In this document: one piece after another, positions 54,591 to 63,440 of the stretch
Numbering within the stretch: position 1 is the stretch's first letter
Layout of the letters: each line of letters begins with the position of its first letter
DNA from: Nitrospira tepida
GTDB taxonomy: Bacteria > Nitrospirota > Nitrospiria > Nitrospirales > Nitrospiraceae
Length of the DNA: 64,000 bases
NCBI RefSeq assembly: GCF_947241125.1
Contig: NZ_OX365700.1
Coordinates: 2,698,001-2,762,000 of the forward strand
Direction: 5' to 3'
The notes under the pieces: generated by a model
Database searches by the model: none
The model's input: the letters and a program-made list of their open reading frames with translations, nothing else
Told to the model about the DNA's origin: nothing
Made by a program: the position numbers and the translations under genes

Positions 54591-56705
54591 TCACAGCCGC
54601 AACGTCAGCCAACCCATCACCCGGCTGCTTATGACATCCCCCAGCGGATGTTCCCGATGCTGATCGTTCAACGCATTGTAGACGGAGACCGCCATTTCCG
54701 CCTTCCGATGCCAAAATCGATATCCGGCCCAGAGATTCACCAGGGTATAGGACGGAAGTTGTTCCGCCGGAACCGCAGAAGCCGGGATGATCCCAAAGTT
54801 CGCGAGGGTGGAAAGCTCGGCCCGGACGGGATAAGTGGCCGAGCTGACATAGTGCACCACCGCGCTGAGATTGACACCGTTCTCCCAATCGGCCGTCACG
54901 CCCGCATTGGCGGCATGGCGCGGCCCTCCTCGCCGGATGATATCCGTGAACGACTGGTTGATGTCCTGATAAGCATAGGTGGCGAACCCGCGCAGCCAAG
55001 AGGCGACCAAGATTTCGAGGCCGACTTCCGCTCCTCGGATATCGGCCACCCCCGGCTGGTTCCGCCATTCTGCCATCCCGGGACCGCTATCGACCGCCGT
55101 GATGAGCTTGGAAATATGATTATGAAAGATGGCGGCGCGGGCCCTCAGCCGATGGTGAAAGTACCAGCCCTGGTACTCGGCTTCGTAAGACGTGATCTGC
55201 TCAGGATCGGCCTGCGACGTGCCGCGCAGGACATCTGTGGACGAGAATCCGAACAGCGTCGTCGTCGTCAAGACCTCATGGTTCGCCTCGACAAGGGTCG
55301 GTGGGCGATAAGCGACCGAGCCGGACAATCTGAAGGTATGGTCTTTGGCTGGCGCATAGAACAACGCCACCCGAGGGCTGTACGTTGGATTAATCCCCGA
55401 TTGCAGGTCCATCCGCACGCCGCCCACCACCCAGAACTTCTCATGGGGGCGCCACTCGTCCTGCACATAGAGGCCGAAGCGATGTTCTTGTCCGTACTGG
55501 AACACCTCAGTGCCCGACAGGGTGTTGTAGCGGTAATTGGCGCCGAGGCTCAGGCGGTGCGTGGTGAAAATCCACGCAGTGTATTGGGAGACAACATCAT
55601 AGGAGTTGGTCAGAAACGGAATGCCCGTCGTACGCCCGAACCGATCGGACACGGTGAAGATCGGCGCAAGGACCGGATAGGAGCCGTTATTGATCGTCAA
55701 ATCTTGTTGATTCCAAAACGCCCGAATGAAGAAGTCCGGCCGTTCGTAACTCACGCGGGCATAGCTGATCGTATTCGGACTGTCCACCCGCAGGAAGTCT
55801 CCTGAGGCCAAGTCCATCCGGTTGGTATCGACGACCCCGCCCTCGATCCTGATCATGGCGTCCTGGTTCGGATGATAATTAATCAGCCCGTTGAATCGGG
55901 ATGTGCGCAGGGCCAAGGCGTTTCGATCGCGCCATTGGCTGTTCTGATCGTGGCCAAGGGAGAGACGATACCCGATCTGCTCGTGGCGGTTGGCGTAGAC
56001 GGCTGCGCTTCGGATCGTGGCGAATTCGCCGGCTCCAGCTTGGATCGTCGCGCCCCTCATCTCCTCCGGCGATTTGGTAATGATGTTCACCACTCCGTCG
56101 AAGGCGTTGAATCCGTAGACGGCCGCCGCCGGTCCCTTCACCACCTCGATCTGTTTGATTTCGACCAGCGAGACCGGCAGCGTTTTCCAGGGGATGACGC
56201 CCTGTGCATCGATGTAGGCGGAGCGTCCATCGATGAGCAAGAGGATCTTGTTGGCAAACAGTTGATTGTTGCCCCTTGCGCTGACGGCGAATTCTCCGCC
56301 GCTTAACTCCATGACCGACATGCCGGGTACGCGCCGGAGCAGGGTAGGAATGTCTGTCGCCCCGGACTGGCGAATGTCTTCCGCCGTGATGACGTAGACG
56401 TTGGACGGCGCTTCGGAAATCGGCTGTTCCTTCCACATCGGGGTCACGACCGTCTCCTCTTTAAGAAAATCGATCTCCTGGCGAATCTCATCGGCCAGCA
56501 GCGAGGACCGTTCCGGCACGGCAACCCTGGTTTCGGCGGAGCAAGGATCGGGCCAACAACATAACATCAGGCTTGTCAGGGGAGTGACCACAGACACAGT
56601 AATGACCAGGTGTGTTTGTATCGCACGGACCCTCAAAGGAGACGCAGGGCAACCCGAAGCCGAGTTTCGTGGCCGCTGTCCATAGAATCGGAAATGATTC
56701 AGCAT
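54591..56705 (-). CDS. TonB-dependent outer-membrane receptor
   Basis: A 704-residue receptor. A hydrophobic export segment lies at about 31-50, a TonB-box-like ETVVT at 84-88, and the plug domain at about 98-215 (VYVITAEDIRQSGATDIPTLL, LLLIDGRSAYID, IEVVKGPAAAVYGFNAFDGVVNIIT). The rest is a beta-barrel ending WLTLRL. The start is uncertain: the ATG at 56705 gives about 30 residues before the signal-like segment and has no good ribosome-binding site. It heads an operon with the substrate-binding protein and the kinase. The ligand (siderophore, cobalamin or oligosaccharide) is not identifiable. Confidence 0.9.
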   Translation of the reverse strand: MLNHFRFYGQRPRNSASGCPASPLRVRAIQTHLVITVSVVTPLTSLMLCCWPDPCSAETRVAVPERSSLLADEIRQEIDFLKEETVVTPMWKEQPISEAPSNVYVITAEDIRQSGATDIPTLLRRVPGMSVMELSGGEFAVSARGNNQLFANKILLLIDGRSAYIDAQGVIPWKTLPVSLVEIKQIEVVKGPAAAVYGFNAFDGVVNIITKSPEEMRGATIQAGAGEFATIRSAAVYANRHEQIGYRLSLGHDQNSQWRDRNALALRTSRFNGLINYHPNQDAMIRIEGGVVDTNRMDLASGDFLRVDSPNTISYARVSYERPDFFIRAFWNQQDLTINNGSYPVLAPIFTVSDRFGRTTGIPFLTNSYDVVSQYTAWIFTTHRLSLGANYRYNTLSGTEVFQYGQEHRFGLYVQDEWRPHEKFWVVGGVRMDLQSGINPTYSPRVALFYAPAKDHTFRLSGSVAYRPPTLVEANHEVLTTTTLFGFSSTDVLRGTSQADPEQITSYEAEYQGWYFHHRLRARAAIFHNHISKLITAVDSGPGMAEWRNQPGVADIRGAEVGLEILVASWLRGFATYAYQDINQSFTDIIRRGGPRHAANAGVTADWENGVNLSAVVHYVSSATYPVRAELSTLANFGIIPASAVPAEQLPSYTLVNLWAGYRFWHRKAEMAVSVYNALNDQHREHPLGDVISSRVMGWLTLRL

Positions 56706-57018
56706 TGAATCAGTTTGGATTCACCCTCGGCGAAATTACACGTATTTGCTGCCCGCCCATCGCCTTGCCGACTGCCCGCCGGAACTCGCAACTACGCTTC
56801 TACAGCGCATTCTCAAAATAATACGTACATTTTACCATCCCCACACTCCTGAGGCATACAGCTTGCTTCGAGTCTCTGCCAAAGATCCGTGGGCGATGTG
56901 GGCGTGAAGCTTACGAAGTTATGTTGAATGGGATCAACCCTCTTCTCGGAAAGACATCCTATCCGTGACTCTTTCGCTCGCGGACGGCAAGGATCCGTGC
57001 CAGAGAGTGAAGGCGAGG
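56706..57018. other. Divergent intergenic region, 313 bp
   Basis: It separates the minus-strand receptor operon from the plus-strand exported-protein cassette and must hold promoters for both. I found AT-rich strings such as AAAATAATACG near 56815-56825 but no convincing -10/-35 pair, no cobalamin-riboswitch core and no gene. Confidence 0.6.
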
Positions 57019-57645
57019 ATGATCTTGAAGGGCTTCAGGCGGAATCCATCTTGGAACTTCCTGTCAAGCACGAGCCTATTGGCTTGGACCCTGGCCATGC
57101 ATACAGGATGTGCATGGCATGCTGAATCAGCGGATCACCTGTGGGGACCAACGGTCTTCCGTGTCGCGGGCCCGCCTGAGAGCCAAGCCTTTCTTGCGGA
57201 ACAAGTCTGGCTGCCGCTGTTGGTTGAAGGTGGAAAACGGTGGGGGATCACCATCGGCTACTTTAGCAAGCTCCTGAGTCTTCCGATGGCCCTGCAGAGC
57301 CCAGATGCCACCGCGCAACCAAGACATCCGTTTTCATGGCATTCCCCGGCAGCGATCCCAATCGGAGACTGGAGAATCAGCCCCTTCTATCTCTCGATCG
57401 AACGTGAAGTTGAGGCCGAATTCGTGGCGAAACTGGTCATTGGCCTCCAACTCTCAGCCAGCTTCGACAAGGAAGGGTCGAATCTCACCGTCGGTGCGTC
57501 ACGAACCACCGGTTTTTGGCCACATCCCGATGCGGTCTATCTCTTGGAATTTTGCGGAACCCACCCGCTCGCGCTGCAATTTCTTGTCTGCGATGAGAAG
57601 CAGAACGCCTCAATTGATCGGTGCTTAGAGGAGGTTTTCCGATGA
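57019..57645 (+). CDS. Exported protein of unknown function
   Basis: A 208-residue protein that I do not recognise. A hydrophobic N-terminal segment (about residues 14-30) suggests Sec export, with possible cleavage near AWHA; a HTGC string there is only a weak lipobox. The mature part has WGPTVFRVAGPPESQ, a WGITIGYFSKLL hydrophobic stretch and WRISPFYLSIEREVEAEFVAKL. Two cysteines near the C-terminus (FCGTHPL and FLVCDEK) may pair. The ATG at 57019 follows AAGG; a GTG at 56965 in frame is an alternative. Its stop overlaps the next start as ATGA, tying it to the lipoprotein gene. Confidence 0.6.
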   Translation: MILKGFRRNPSWNFLSSTSLLAWTLAMHTGCAWHAESADHLWGPTVFRVAGPPESQAFLAEQVWLPLLVEGGKRWGITIGYFSKLLSLPMALQSPDATAQPRHPFSWHSPAAIPIGDWRISPFYLSIEREVEAEFVAKLVIGLQLSASFDKEGSNLTVGASRTTGFWPHPDAVYLLEFCGTHPLALQFLVCDEKQNASIDRCLEEVFR

Positions 57646-58127
57646 CTGCCTTCACGTGTCTCCGGATAGTACCAGTCCTCGGCTTGATCGCGTCCGTCTG
57701 CGGATCATACGGCTGCAAGGACTATCTCGTCGTCACCACCGCCACGAAGTTCGGGCTGGAGGTCTCGCAGGTGGCCAAAGAGCCTCCCAAGGTCGTAATC
57801 GGCTACAAACGCGAGGAAACCGCCATCATCCCAGCCGAACACCGGAATGCAACGGACGACACCATAAAACCAGACGGCACTCATAACACCGATACCTACT
57901 CAGTCCTCGCCGAGTTTTGCGTGATGGCAAATCCCTCCCTGTGGGACTTCTTCCAGGGGCTCTCGCCGACCAGTCGCAACGTGCCGGACGGGTTGCAAAT
58001 TCGGTCATTCTTCGCGACCGGGATGGCGGCAAATAAGGCCGCCGATAGAGTCGAGACACGACACTATTTTCGAGACAACGTTCTCGAACGAACAATCGAC
58101 AAGCGCAAAGAGAAACGGTGTCTCTAG
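57642..58127 (+). CDS. Small lipoprotein, GYKRxE family (first copy)
   Basis: A 161-residue putative lipoprotein (export segment 8-20, lipid-accepting Cys25 in SYGC). The mature part has a segment FGLEVS...PPKVVIGYKREETAIIP (about 38-65), then DTYSVLAEF and FFATGMAANKAA. The same three blocks recur in the next gene, so the two are paralogues. The repeated strand-forming blocks suggest a small beta-sandwich. Function is unknown. It is coupled to the gene upstream and lies 30 bp before its paralogue. Confidence 0.7.
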   Translation: MTAFTCLRIVPVLGLIASVCGSYGCKDYLVVTTATKFGLEVSQVAKEPPKVVIGYKREETAIIPAEHRNATDDTIKPDGTHNTDTYSVLAEFCVMANPSLWDFFQGLSPTSRNVPDGLQIRSFFATGMAANKAADRVETRHYFRDNVLERTIDKRKEKRCL

Positions 58128-58157
58128 CCGATATTGATTGCAGAAAGGAATGATGCC

Positions 58158-59180
58158 ATGCGGCTCTCATGCCAGCGCGCACATCGATGGTTACTCATGC
58201 TGGGTCCACTGCTGATGACGGCTGGTTGCAACCCTTCCATTTACTTTTCTACCGGCACCACGGTGGGCCTTGAAGCCACTCCACCGACCGGCGAGACGCC
58301 CCCAGCCATCACATTTGGTTACAAAAGAGCAGAGTTGGCATTGGTCCCGGTGGTCGAGTTTAACCCGCCGTCCGATGGTCAGGCCAAGCTCACAGCCAAA
58401 TCATCCGATCTCGGCTGTTCAGAAACCAAGAATGACGCCAAGCCTCACAACCAGACGGGAACCGCCGATACAGGGGGCTCGGGTGATGGCAAGGCGCAAC
58501 CCCGGCAGACAACAAAGGTCGACGCCTTCTCCGTGTTGGCTGTCTTTCATTTGGCCGTGAACTGGTTCGGGCCGGCCCAGATTGAGCAGCACTTTGCAAC
58601 CGGCTGCGCGGCGAGAAACCTCATTCATGGATTGACGGAAGAGGAAGAAGACAAGAGGCTTGCGGAGGAAGCGAGGCAGAACCTCAAGGAAGCTGAGGAA
58701 TTGGTCAAAACCACCACAGAAGGAGCCCAACGGCTCAAGAAACACGCCGAAAAACTTGAAAATGATGCTCGGGAGCTCAAGAAGAAAATTGAAGATGATG
58801 CAGGCAAGCTTGCGGGCGAATCCACACAGAAAGAAAAAGAAACACGAGAGAAGAAGCTCAGAGAGTCGGGCGAGAAAGCGAAAGAATGGCAACAAACAGC
58901 GGAAAGGCTTAAATCAGAGTTGAACGGTATTAATCGCCTTGAAGAAGCCAAAGACAAGGCCGAGAGCGCTCAACACAAGGCCGAACAGGCAATGAACACA
59001 GAAGAGGTTCGTCCCGGCGCCAAACAGACTAAGGAAAGCGCAGAGAAGCTAGTCAGTAATCTCAAAGGCAGTGCGCCGGACGTGGCGGCTCTGATCAAGG
59101 ATGCGCAGGACACACTCGAAAACGTCCTTACACTCCTCGATCAGGTCAAGGCTAAGGTGCCAGCCAAAGGCACCTCATAG
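58158..59180 (+). CDS. Lipoprotein with GYKRxE domain and coiled-coil tail (second copy)
   Basis: A 340-residue putative lipoprotein (lipobox TAGC, Cys24). The N-terminal half repeats the blocks of the preceding gene: VGLEATPP, FGYKRAELALVPV, DAFSVLAVF and HFATGCAARN. From about residue 155 the protein is a long charged Lys/Glu/Ala-rich helix, probably a coiled coil spanning more than 150 residues, which could bridge the periplasm. The ATG at 58158 is preferred over one eight codons upstream because the export signal starts there. The gene is visibly less GC-rich than those before 56 kb. Confidence 0.72.
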   Translation: MRLSCQRAHRWLLMLGPLLMTAGCNPSIYFSTGTTVGLEATPPTGETPPAITFGYKRAELALVPVVEFNPPSDGQAKLTAKSSDLGCSETKNDAKPHNQTGTADTGGSGDGKAQPRQTTKVDAFSVLAVFHLAVNWFGPAQIEQHFATGCAARNLIHGLTEEEEDKRLAEEARQNLKEAEELVKTTTEGAQRLKKHAEKLENDARELKKKIEDDAGKLAGESTQKEKETREKKLRESGEKAKEWQQTAERLKSELNGINRLEEAKDKAESAQHKAEQAMNTEEVRPGAKQTKESAEKLVSNLKGSAPDVAALIKDAQDTLENVLTLLDQVKAKVPAKGTS

Positions 59181-59250
59181 GGGGCGACGGAATATATTCG
59201 TTATCAATGCTCATCAAGACCTGAACAGAAAGATAAGAGGGGATACCCCC

Positions 59251-62200
59251 ATGTGGAAGAAACTCTCCATCCTTTGTTGGCTTGTCCTCCCATGCGCCCT
59301 GTTCAGCCCGATGCCTGCCTATCCAGGTCATCCACACGTGCAAGAGAATCCTCACGCAGCCCCATGGATCGGCATCGCGCTGTCGGGCGGAGGGATCCGT
59401 GCCGCGGCCTTTTCGCACGGGGTCATGCTGGAATTGCGAAAACTGTGCTTGCTTAGATCTCCGCAAGATTCCACAGAAGCAGACAACCACAATGACCACG
59501 ACACCCCTTCAACGCAATTCTCTCTCTATTACCTCGAAGAGACGGACTACTCGGATGACGACCGTTCGAACCCCTGCGGTCGACACGGAGGCGCCTCTTT
59601 CTTGGATAACACCCATTTCCTGTCCGGGGTGTCCGGCGGAGCCATCACCGCCGCCTACTATAAAACCCATCCGGAACGCGTGACCGAATTCGGCCAGTTG
59701 CTCAAGGACGCGCGATTGGCGAGTGAACTCTTCTCCGGCAAGAAGAAGACACCCATTTGGCGTCCTCCGGTGATGCTCCTCGCCTCATTGTTCGACACGG
59801 TCTTTCAGACCTTTAAGCTCCCAATCATCCCGATCCCTGAGATAGAGGTGGCTCCGTTTGCCACGATGTGGCTCTATGACGGCTTGTTCGAGAGCGAACA
59901 GTTGACGCAGGTGTATAACGATCTGTTCCTGGAGGACTATACGTTCGGCGAGCTCGAAAAGCAGACCCACCGTCCCGAGACGCTGACAGAGTCCTTGTTC
60001 GGCCACGCGGCCAATACGAAGCGGAATGCCATCGGACGCGCTCACCTGTTGATTCATGCCACCGATATCGCCAACGGCAGAATCTTCACGTTCGACAAGG
60101 AGACGTTCGCCTGCCTGGGCGACGTCGAAGCCTTCCGAGACCTCGACCTGGCGGCAGCCGTAGCCGCCTCAAGCAGTCTACCAGGCGTCTTCTCCCCGAT
60201 GCGGTTGAAATCGCATTTCAAGACGATCGAGGGGGCACGCATTCCCACCAACTGTCCGCTCATTCTGGGCGATCAAGTCCGATCACCTCTATTGGTGGAC
60301 GGCGGCGTCAGCGACAATTTAGGCGTGACCGGACTGCTCCGAACCATTGTGGAACGGAAAAACGGGATAACCTTTCCACCTGACGAGCGGATGCTAGCAA
60401 CGGGACGCGGGCTGCCCTTGAACCCAGACGAGATCGTTCGCTCATCTCGATCGACGGTATCCCAAGCTCAGACAACGGAGATCACTACGATCCAGCGGGC
60501 GAACCCGAAATCTCAAAAGGCATTCCTGCTCGTCGTCAATGCGGGAGTCAGCTCCACATCCTCGTTACCGAGGTTGGGCGGCCATCTCGACAACAGTTTT
60601 GACGTCCTCATGAGAGACCGCACCGACCTTTCCCGCGTGATCGCCGAACATCTGCTGGACAACTTCGGCTTCGGCCTCGTCGAATTGAACATGCGCGATC
60701 TCGTCAAGAACAACCGAGTCGTGACCAGAATCGTCAAGGAGGGTTTGGCGATTCAGAACAAGACGAAGTCGACGCCCGAGTCGATTCGCAAGGTCGCACA
60801 GGCCTTCGACTTCACCGAGATGGAGCGAAAGGTCCTCAGCGACCTCAATAATATCAGCTTGCTTCCCACCAAGGACGAGATCGATACCTTGATCCTGGCA
60901 GGACGGGCCGTGGTGGCGGAACTGTCGGACACCATCAAACACAGGTACGAAGAATTGGCGGATAAACGATTTGAGGCAAGCTGCGACAGCATTATCAATC
61001 CGCAACGGAGCTATTGCTGGCCAGCCAGCCTTGAGACGCCACATGTGGTCGCCAACAAGATCGGCGTCCTGCTCGACGTCCTCACCAAGACCGGCGAAGA
61101 TTTTTCGCGGACCACGGCCGAGAATCGATCCGCTCAACTGGCTCAGATTAAAGAACGCCTATGGGAACTGTACAAGTATGAGACCAGGGCATTGGATCTT
61201 TTTGCACAGACTGATAACTCATTCGCGCAATTGAAACGCGACATCGCCTATGATGACTGTGTGCGGTCGGTATTCACAAACCCTCAAGCCGCTCCTAGTT
61301 GCGAACCTGAGCGGATTACAAAACATCGCTTAGGCAGCATTAACCCAACTCTTACACCGCTGGAAGCGGCTCTTGACGGCAACGTCCTGCCTAACCAGGA
61401 TCGCAATGATTATCTTTCGTTACTATTCAAACAAAATGCCGACTTCAAGCAAAATGCCGACCTCGCCGAGTTGAAGAACAAGAAGCAAGAGTTGGATAAT
61501 TGGGCAGCCAAATTCGCAGCACAGCTATCAACTATCGCAAATGATCCGGAGAAGCTGGGGAAGCCTCCTTGGCAGGAATCGCCTTGGTATGACTACCTCC
61601 TTGCCAGGCTCTCGATGCTGCAGGAGAAAACGATGGAAGGCTTTCATTACCTCTATCGAGGCGCCACCGCCTTTCCAGACGATACCAACCTCTCGTTCCT
61701 GCTGGGCTATTACGCCATTCACGTGAACCGCGACTTTCATGGGGGCCTGAAACACTTGTTTCAAGCCAGAGAAAAGGCCGAAGACAGAAAGAAGCGGATC
61801 GAATGGCTTCCCGTTGCTTCTCCGCAAGTGGGAGAGAAGACGGACTGGAAGATTGCCACCCAAGAGCGTTTCGCAAGAGCTGAAGACTATTTCATGCTGC
61901 AATATGCCAAGTATGTTGCCCTATCTCCGTTTCCAGTTGAAGGCCGCGCCGAGTTTGTGACTGGCGAGGAGGTGGATGCCTGGCTCAATCGTACCTTTCC
62001 TGATGGCCATGGCGGCAATGCGTTCTCGACTCTAGCCCTGCTCGCGGAGCAGACAAGAGAACGTCACAAAACGGATATAACAGTTGCGTGGTGCGGCGTG
62101 ACTCACAGACTCGACAGATTGTCTCTCCCTATGGAAGTCAGGCAGGCCATCAAAGCCTTCCTCGCTCATTTTGGTCACTTCGAATGTCAACAGAACGATG

Positions 62201-62745
62201 ACAGCCCGCTTCTCGGCGACCCCCTGCTCATTGACGAACACGTCCGTTTCCAGGATGCACCTTGTGGAGATGTGAACGACCACAACACAGTCGTGAGCAT
62301 CGATTCAAGGAATGCCAAAGCGGTTTGTGAGGCATTTGCGAAGCTCCGGCACAGTGTTCGACAGCTTTTGGCTCCCAGGACCGCCTTAAACTATGCTCGG
62401 GCGCAGGCCCGGAGGATCTATGAATCTTTTTCGAAGCAAGAACAGTCTCAATCAGACCAAGAGGTTACATCCCAAGAGGTTACATCGCCTCACTACCTTT
62501 ATCTCTGGCAGCGCGCTGACGTCTACGGGTTGGTCGTTCTGATCCATGCCGTTCAAAAAGATTGTCCACAGCGGGCAGAAGACGTGCGAACCGCACGGCG
62601 ACTGTTTCATGTTGCTCGCGCCTCCGTTCCTGATGATCGACGGCTGAACAGGGATGCAGACGTCATCAATGGCGTAAAAACGCGGATCGACCACCTCATC
62701 ACACTTACGAAGGGTCTCAGTTGCGGTAGGAATGGGGACCTGTGA
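59251..62745 (+). CDS. Secreted patatin-like phospholipase with long C-terminal region
   Basis: A 1164-residue protein with a signal peptide (about 1-25). Residues about 38-400 are a patatin domain: oxyanion loop SGGGIR (45-50), nucleophile Ser128 in GVSGG, and the partner aspartate Asp350 in the DGG motif. Patatins hydrolyse acyl chains of phospholipids. The remaining 750 residues match no family I know; the part around 790-870 (WYDYLLARLSMLQEKTMEGF, LSFLLGYYAIHVN) looks like helical TPR-type repeats. The ATG at 59251 is where the export signal starts; open codons upstream overlap the previous gene. It closes the four-gene exported cassette. Confidence 0.85.
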   Translation: MWKKLSILCWLVLPCALFSPMPAYPGHPHVQENPHAAPWIGIALSGGGIRAAAFSHGVMLELRKLCLLRSPQDSTEADNHNDHDTPSTQFSLYYLEETDYSDDDRSNPCGRHGGASFLDNTHFLSGVSGGAITAAYYKTHPERVTEFGQLLKDARLASELFSGKKKTPIWRPPVMLLASLFDTVFQTFKLPIIPIPEIEVAPFATMWLYDGLFESEQLTQVYNDLFLEDYTFGELEKQTHRPETLTESLFGHAANTKRNAIGRAHLLIHATDIANGRIFTFDKETFACLGDVEAFRDLDLAAAVAASSSLPGVFSPMRLKSHFKTIEGARIPTNCPLILGDQVRSPLLVDGGVSDNLGVTGLLRTIVERKNGITFPPDERMLATGRGLPLNPDEIVRSSRSTVSQAQTTEITTIQRANPKSQKAFLLVVNAGVSSTSSLPRLGGHLDNSFDVLMRDRTDLSRVIAEHLLDNFGFGLVELNMRDLVKNNRVVTRIVKEGLAIQNKTKSTPESIRKVAQAFDFTEMERKVLSDLNNISLLPTKDEIDTLILAGRAVVAELSDTIKHRYEELADKRFEASCDSIINPQRSYCWPASLETPHVVANKIGVLLDVLTKTGEDFSRTTAENRSAQLAQIKERLWELYKYETRALDLFAQTDNSFAQLKRDIAYDDCVRSVFTNPQAAPSCEPERITKHRLGSINPTLTPLEAALDGNVLPNQDRNDYLSLLFKQNADFKQNADLAELKNKKQELDNWAAKFAAQLSTIANDPEKLGKPPWQESPWYDYLLARLSMLQEKTMEGFHYLYRGATAFPDDTNLSFLLGYYAIHVNRDFHGGLKHLFQAREKAEDRKKRIEWLPVASPQVGEKTDWKIATQERFARAEDYFMLQYAKYVALSPFPVEGRAEFVTGEEVDAWLNRTFPDGHGGNAFSTLALLAEQTRERHKTDITVAWCGVTHRLDRLSLPMEVRQAIKAFLAHFGHFECQQNDDSPLLGDPLLIDEHVRFQDAPCGDVNDHNTVVSIDSRNAKAVCEAFAKLRHSVRQLLAPRTALNYARAQARRIYESFSKQEQSQSDQEVTSQEVTSPHYLYLWQRADVYGLVVLIHAVQKDCPQRAEDVRTARRLFHVARASVPDDRRLNRDADVINGVKTRIDHLITLTKGLSCGRNGDL
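61426..61461 (+). repeat. In-frame 18-bp tandem duplication
   Basis: Two adjacent copies with one mismatch encode the repeated hexapeptide FKQNAD inside the patatin C-terminal region. Confidence 0.85.
62457..62486 (+). repeat. In-frame 15-bp tandem duplication
   Basis: Two perfect adjacent copies of CCAAGAGGTTACATC encode QEVTS twice near the patatin C-terminus. Confidence 0.9.
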
Positions 62746-63079
62746 CGCATTTTCGAAACTGCGGACGAACTCTCTAGGATATGTGGCAAGGGATCGCACC
62801 CTGAACCAGCCATGACGGCAGAATCATCCTGCCAACCCTGCCTGAGCGCTTATGTCTTACGCCGCGGATGGCCGACGCGAAGACCGGGAAAGCGGTGGTA
62901 GTCGCAGTCCGTCGTGATCTACTCGCTTCCGCTCTTGATGGCCAGCGCGGGCAAAAAACGCTTCTGGCAAGGACAAACTGATCTGCACCGAAAACTTGTT
63001 CCAGCCGCTGCACCCTGTGTTGTATGTCTCCGGATAGCATGGCCTGGAGAGGTAGACCTCGTGCCTCTCCGTTCTCGGG

Positions 63080-63108
63080 TTGCAGGACCTCTTGTATCGG
63101 ACTATACT
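63080..63108 (+). promoter_or_regulatory. Promoter of the Phd-VapC operon
   Basis: A -35 TTGCAG (63080-63085), 17-nt spacing and a -10 TATACT (63103-63108). The predicted start, about 63115, falls inside the palindrome at 63111-63124. Confidence 0.65.
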
Positions 63109-63110
63109 GG

Positions 63111-63124
63111 TCATTATTCAATGA
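63111..63124. promoter_or_regulatory. Palindromic operator candidate for the antitoxin
   Basis: TCATT and AATGA are separated by 4 nt and begin 2 nt after the -10 box. A repressor bound here would block the promoter, the usual autoregulation by antitoxins. Confidence 0.45.
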
Positions 63125-63140
63125 TCTTGGAGATCTCTTC

Positions 63141-63440
63141 ATGAAGCGTGCGGCTGTGTCCACGATTAAAGCAACATTCAGTGCGTGCCTGGCGAAAGTA
63201 AAAGCCGGCGAAGAGCTGTTGGTGATGGAGCGCGGCAAGCCGGTTGCTAAGTTGGTGCCGATTCCGAAAGACGCAAGTGGAGAGGCGACCGCTATGCAGT
63301 TGCGGGAGTTATCGCGTGCGGGCCTTGTGCGAGCGGGAACAGGGAAGTTGCCTCCGAACTTTTGGAAAATGGCCAGACCGCGGGACAAGAGAGGACGAGC
63401 CCTTGCGGCTCTGGTGGCTGACCGCGCCGAGGGACGGTGA
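63141..63440 (+). CDS. Phd/YefM-type antitoxin
   Basis: A 99-residue antitoxin. The N-terminal half (AAVSTIKATFSACLAKVKAGEELLVMERGKPVAKLVPI) is the typical Phd/YefM DNA-binding and dimerisation fold. The C-terminal half is Lys/Arg-rich and would wrap the toxin. The ATG at 63141 is the family start; longer frames upstream are not homologous. The toxin start overlaps its stop as GTGA, which keeps the ratio of the two proteins fixed. Confidence 0.9.
   Translation: MKRAAVSTIKATFSACLAKVKAGEELLVMERGKPVAKLVPIPKDASGEATAMQLRELSRAGLVRAGTGKLPPNFWKMARPRDKRGRALAALVADRAEGR

Larger units (their letters stand above)
62746..63140. other. Gene-poor region, 395 bp
   Basis: No supported gene lies between the patatin gene and the toxin-antitoxin pair. 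Short frames on both strands (for example 62857-63114 minus) have no recognisable domain. The last 60 bp hold the promoter and palindrome of the toxin-antitoxin operon. The rest could be decayed coding sequence. Confidence 0.5.

Noticed and set aside
56706-57018. Cobalamin riboswitch upstream of the TonB-dependent receptor
   Set aside because: I could not find the conserved B12-box core on the minus strand.
59251-62745. Patatin as the effector of a CBASS-type anti-phage system
   Set aside because: The protein carries a signal peptide and no cyclase or nucleotide-sensing gene is nearby, so a cytoplasmic defence role is unlikely.
62857-63114. 85-codon minus-strand frame in the gene-poor region
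   Set aside because: No family resemblance and no ribosome-binding site; it may be decayed sequence but cannot be named.
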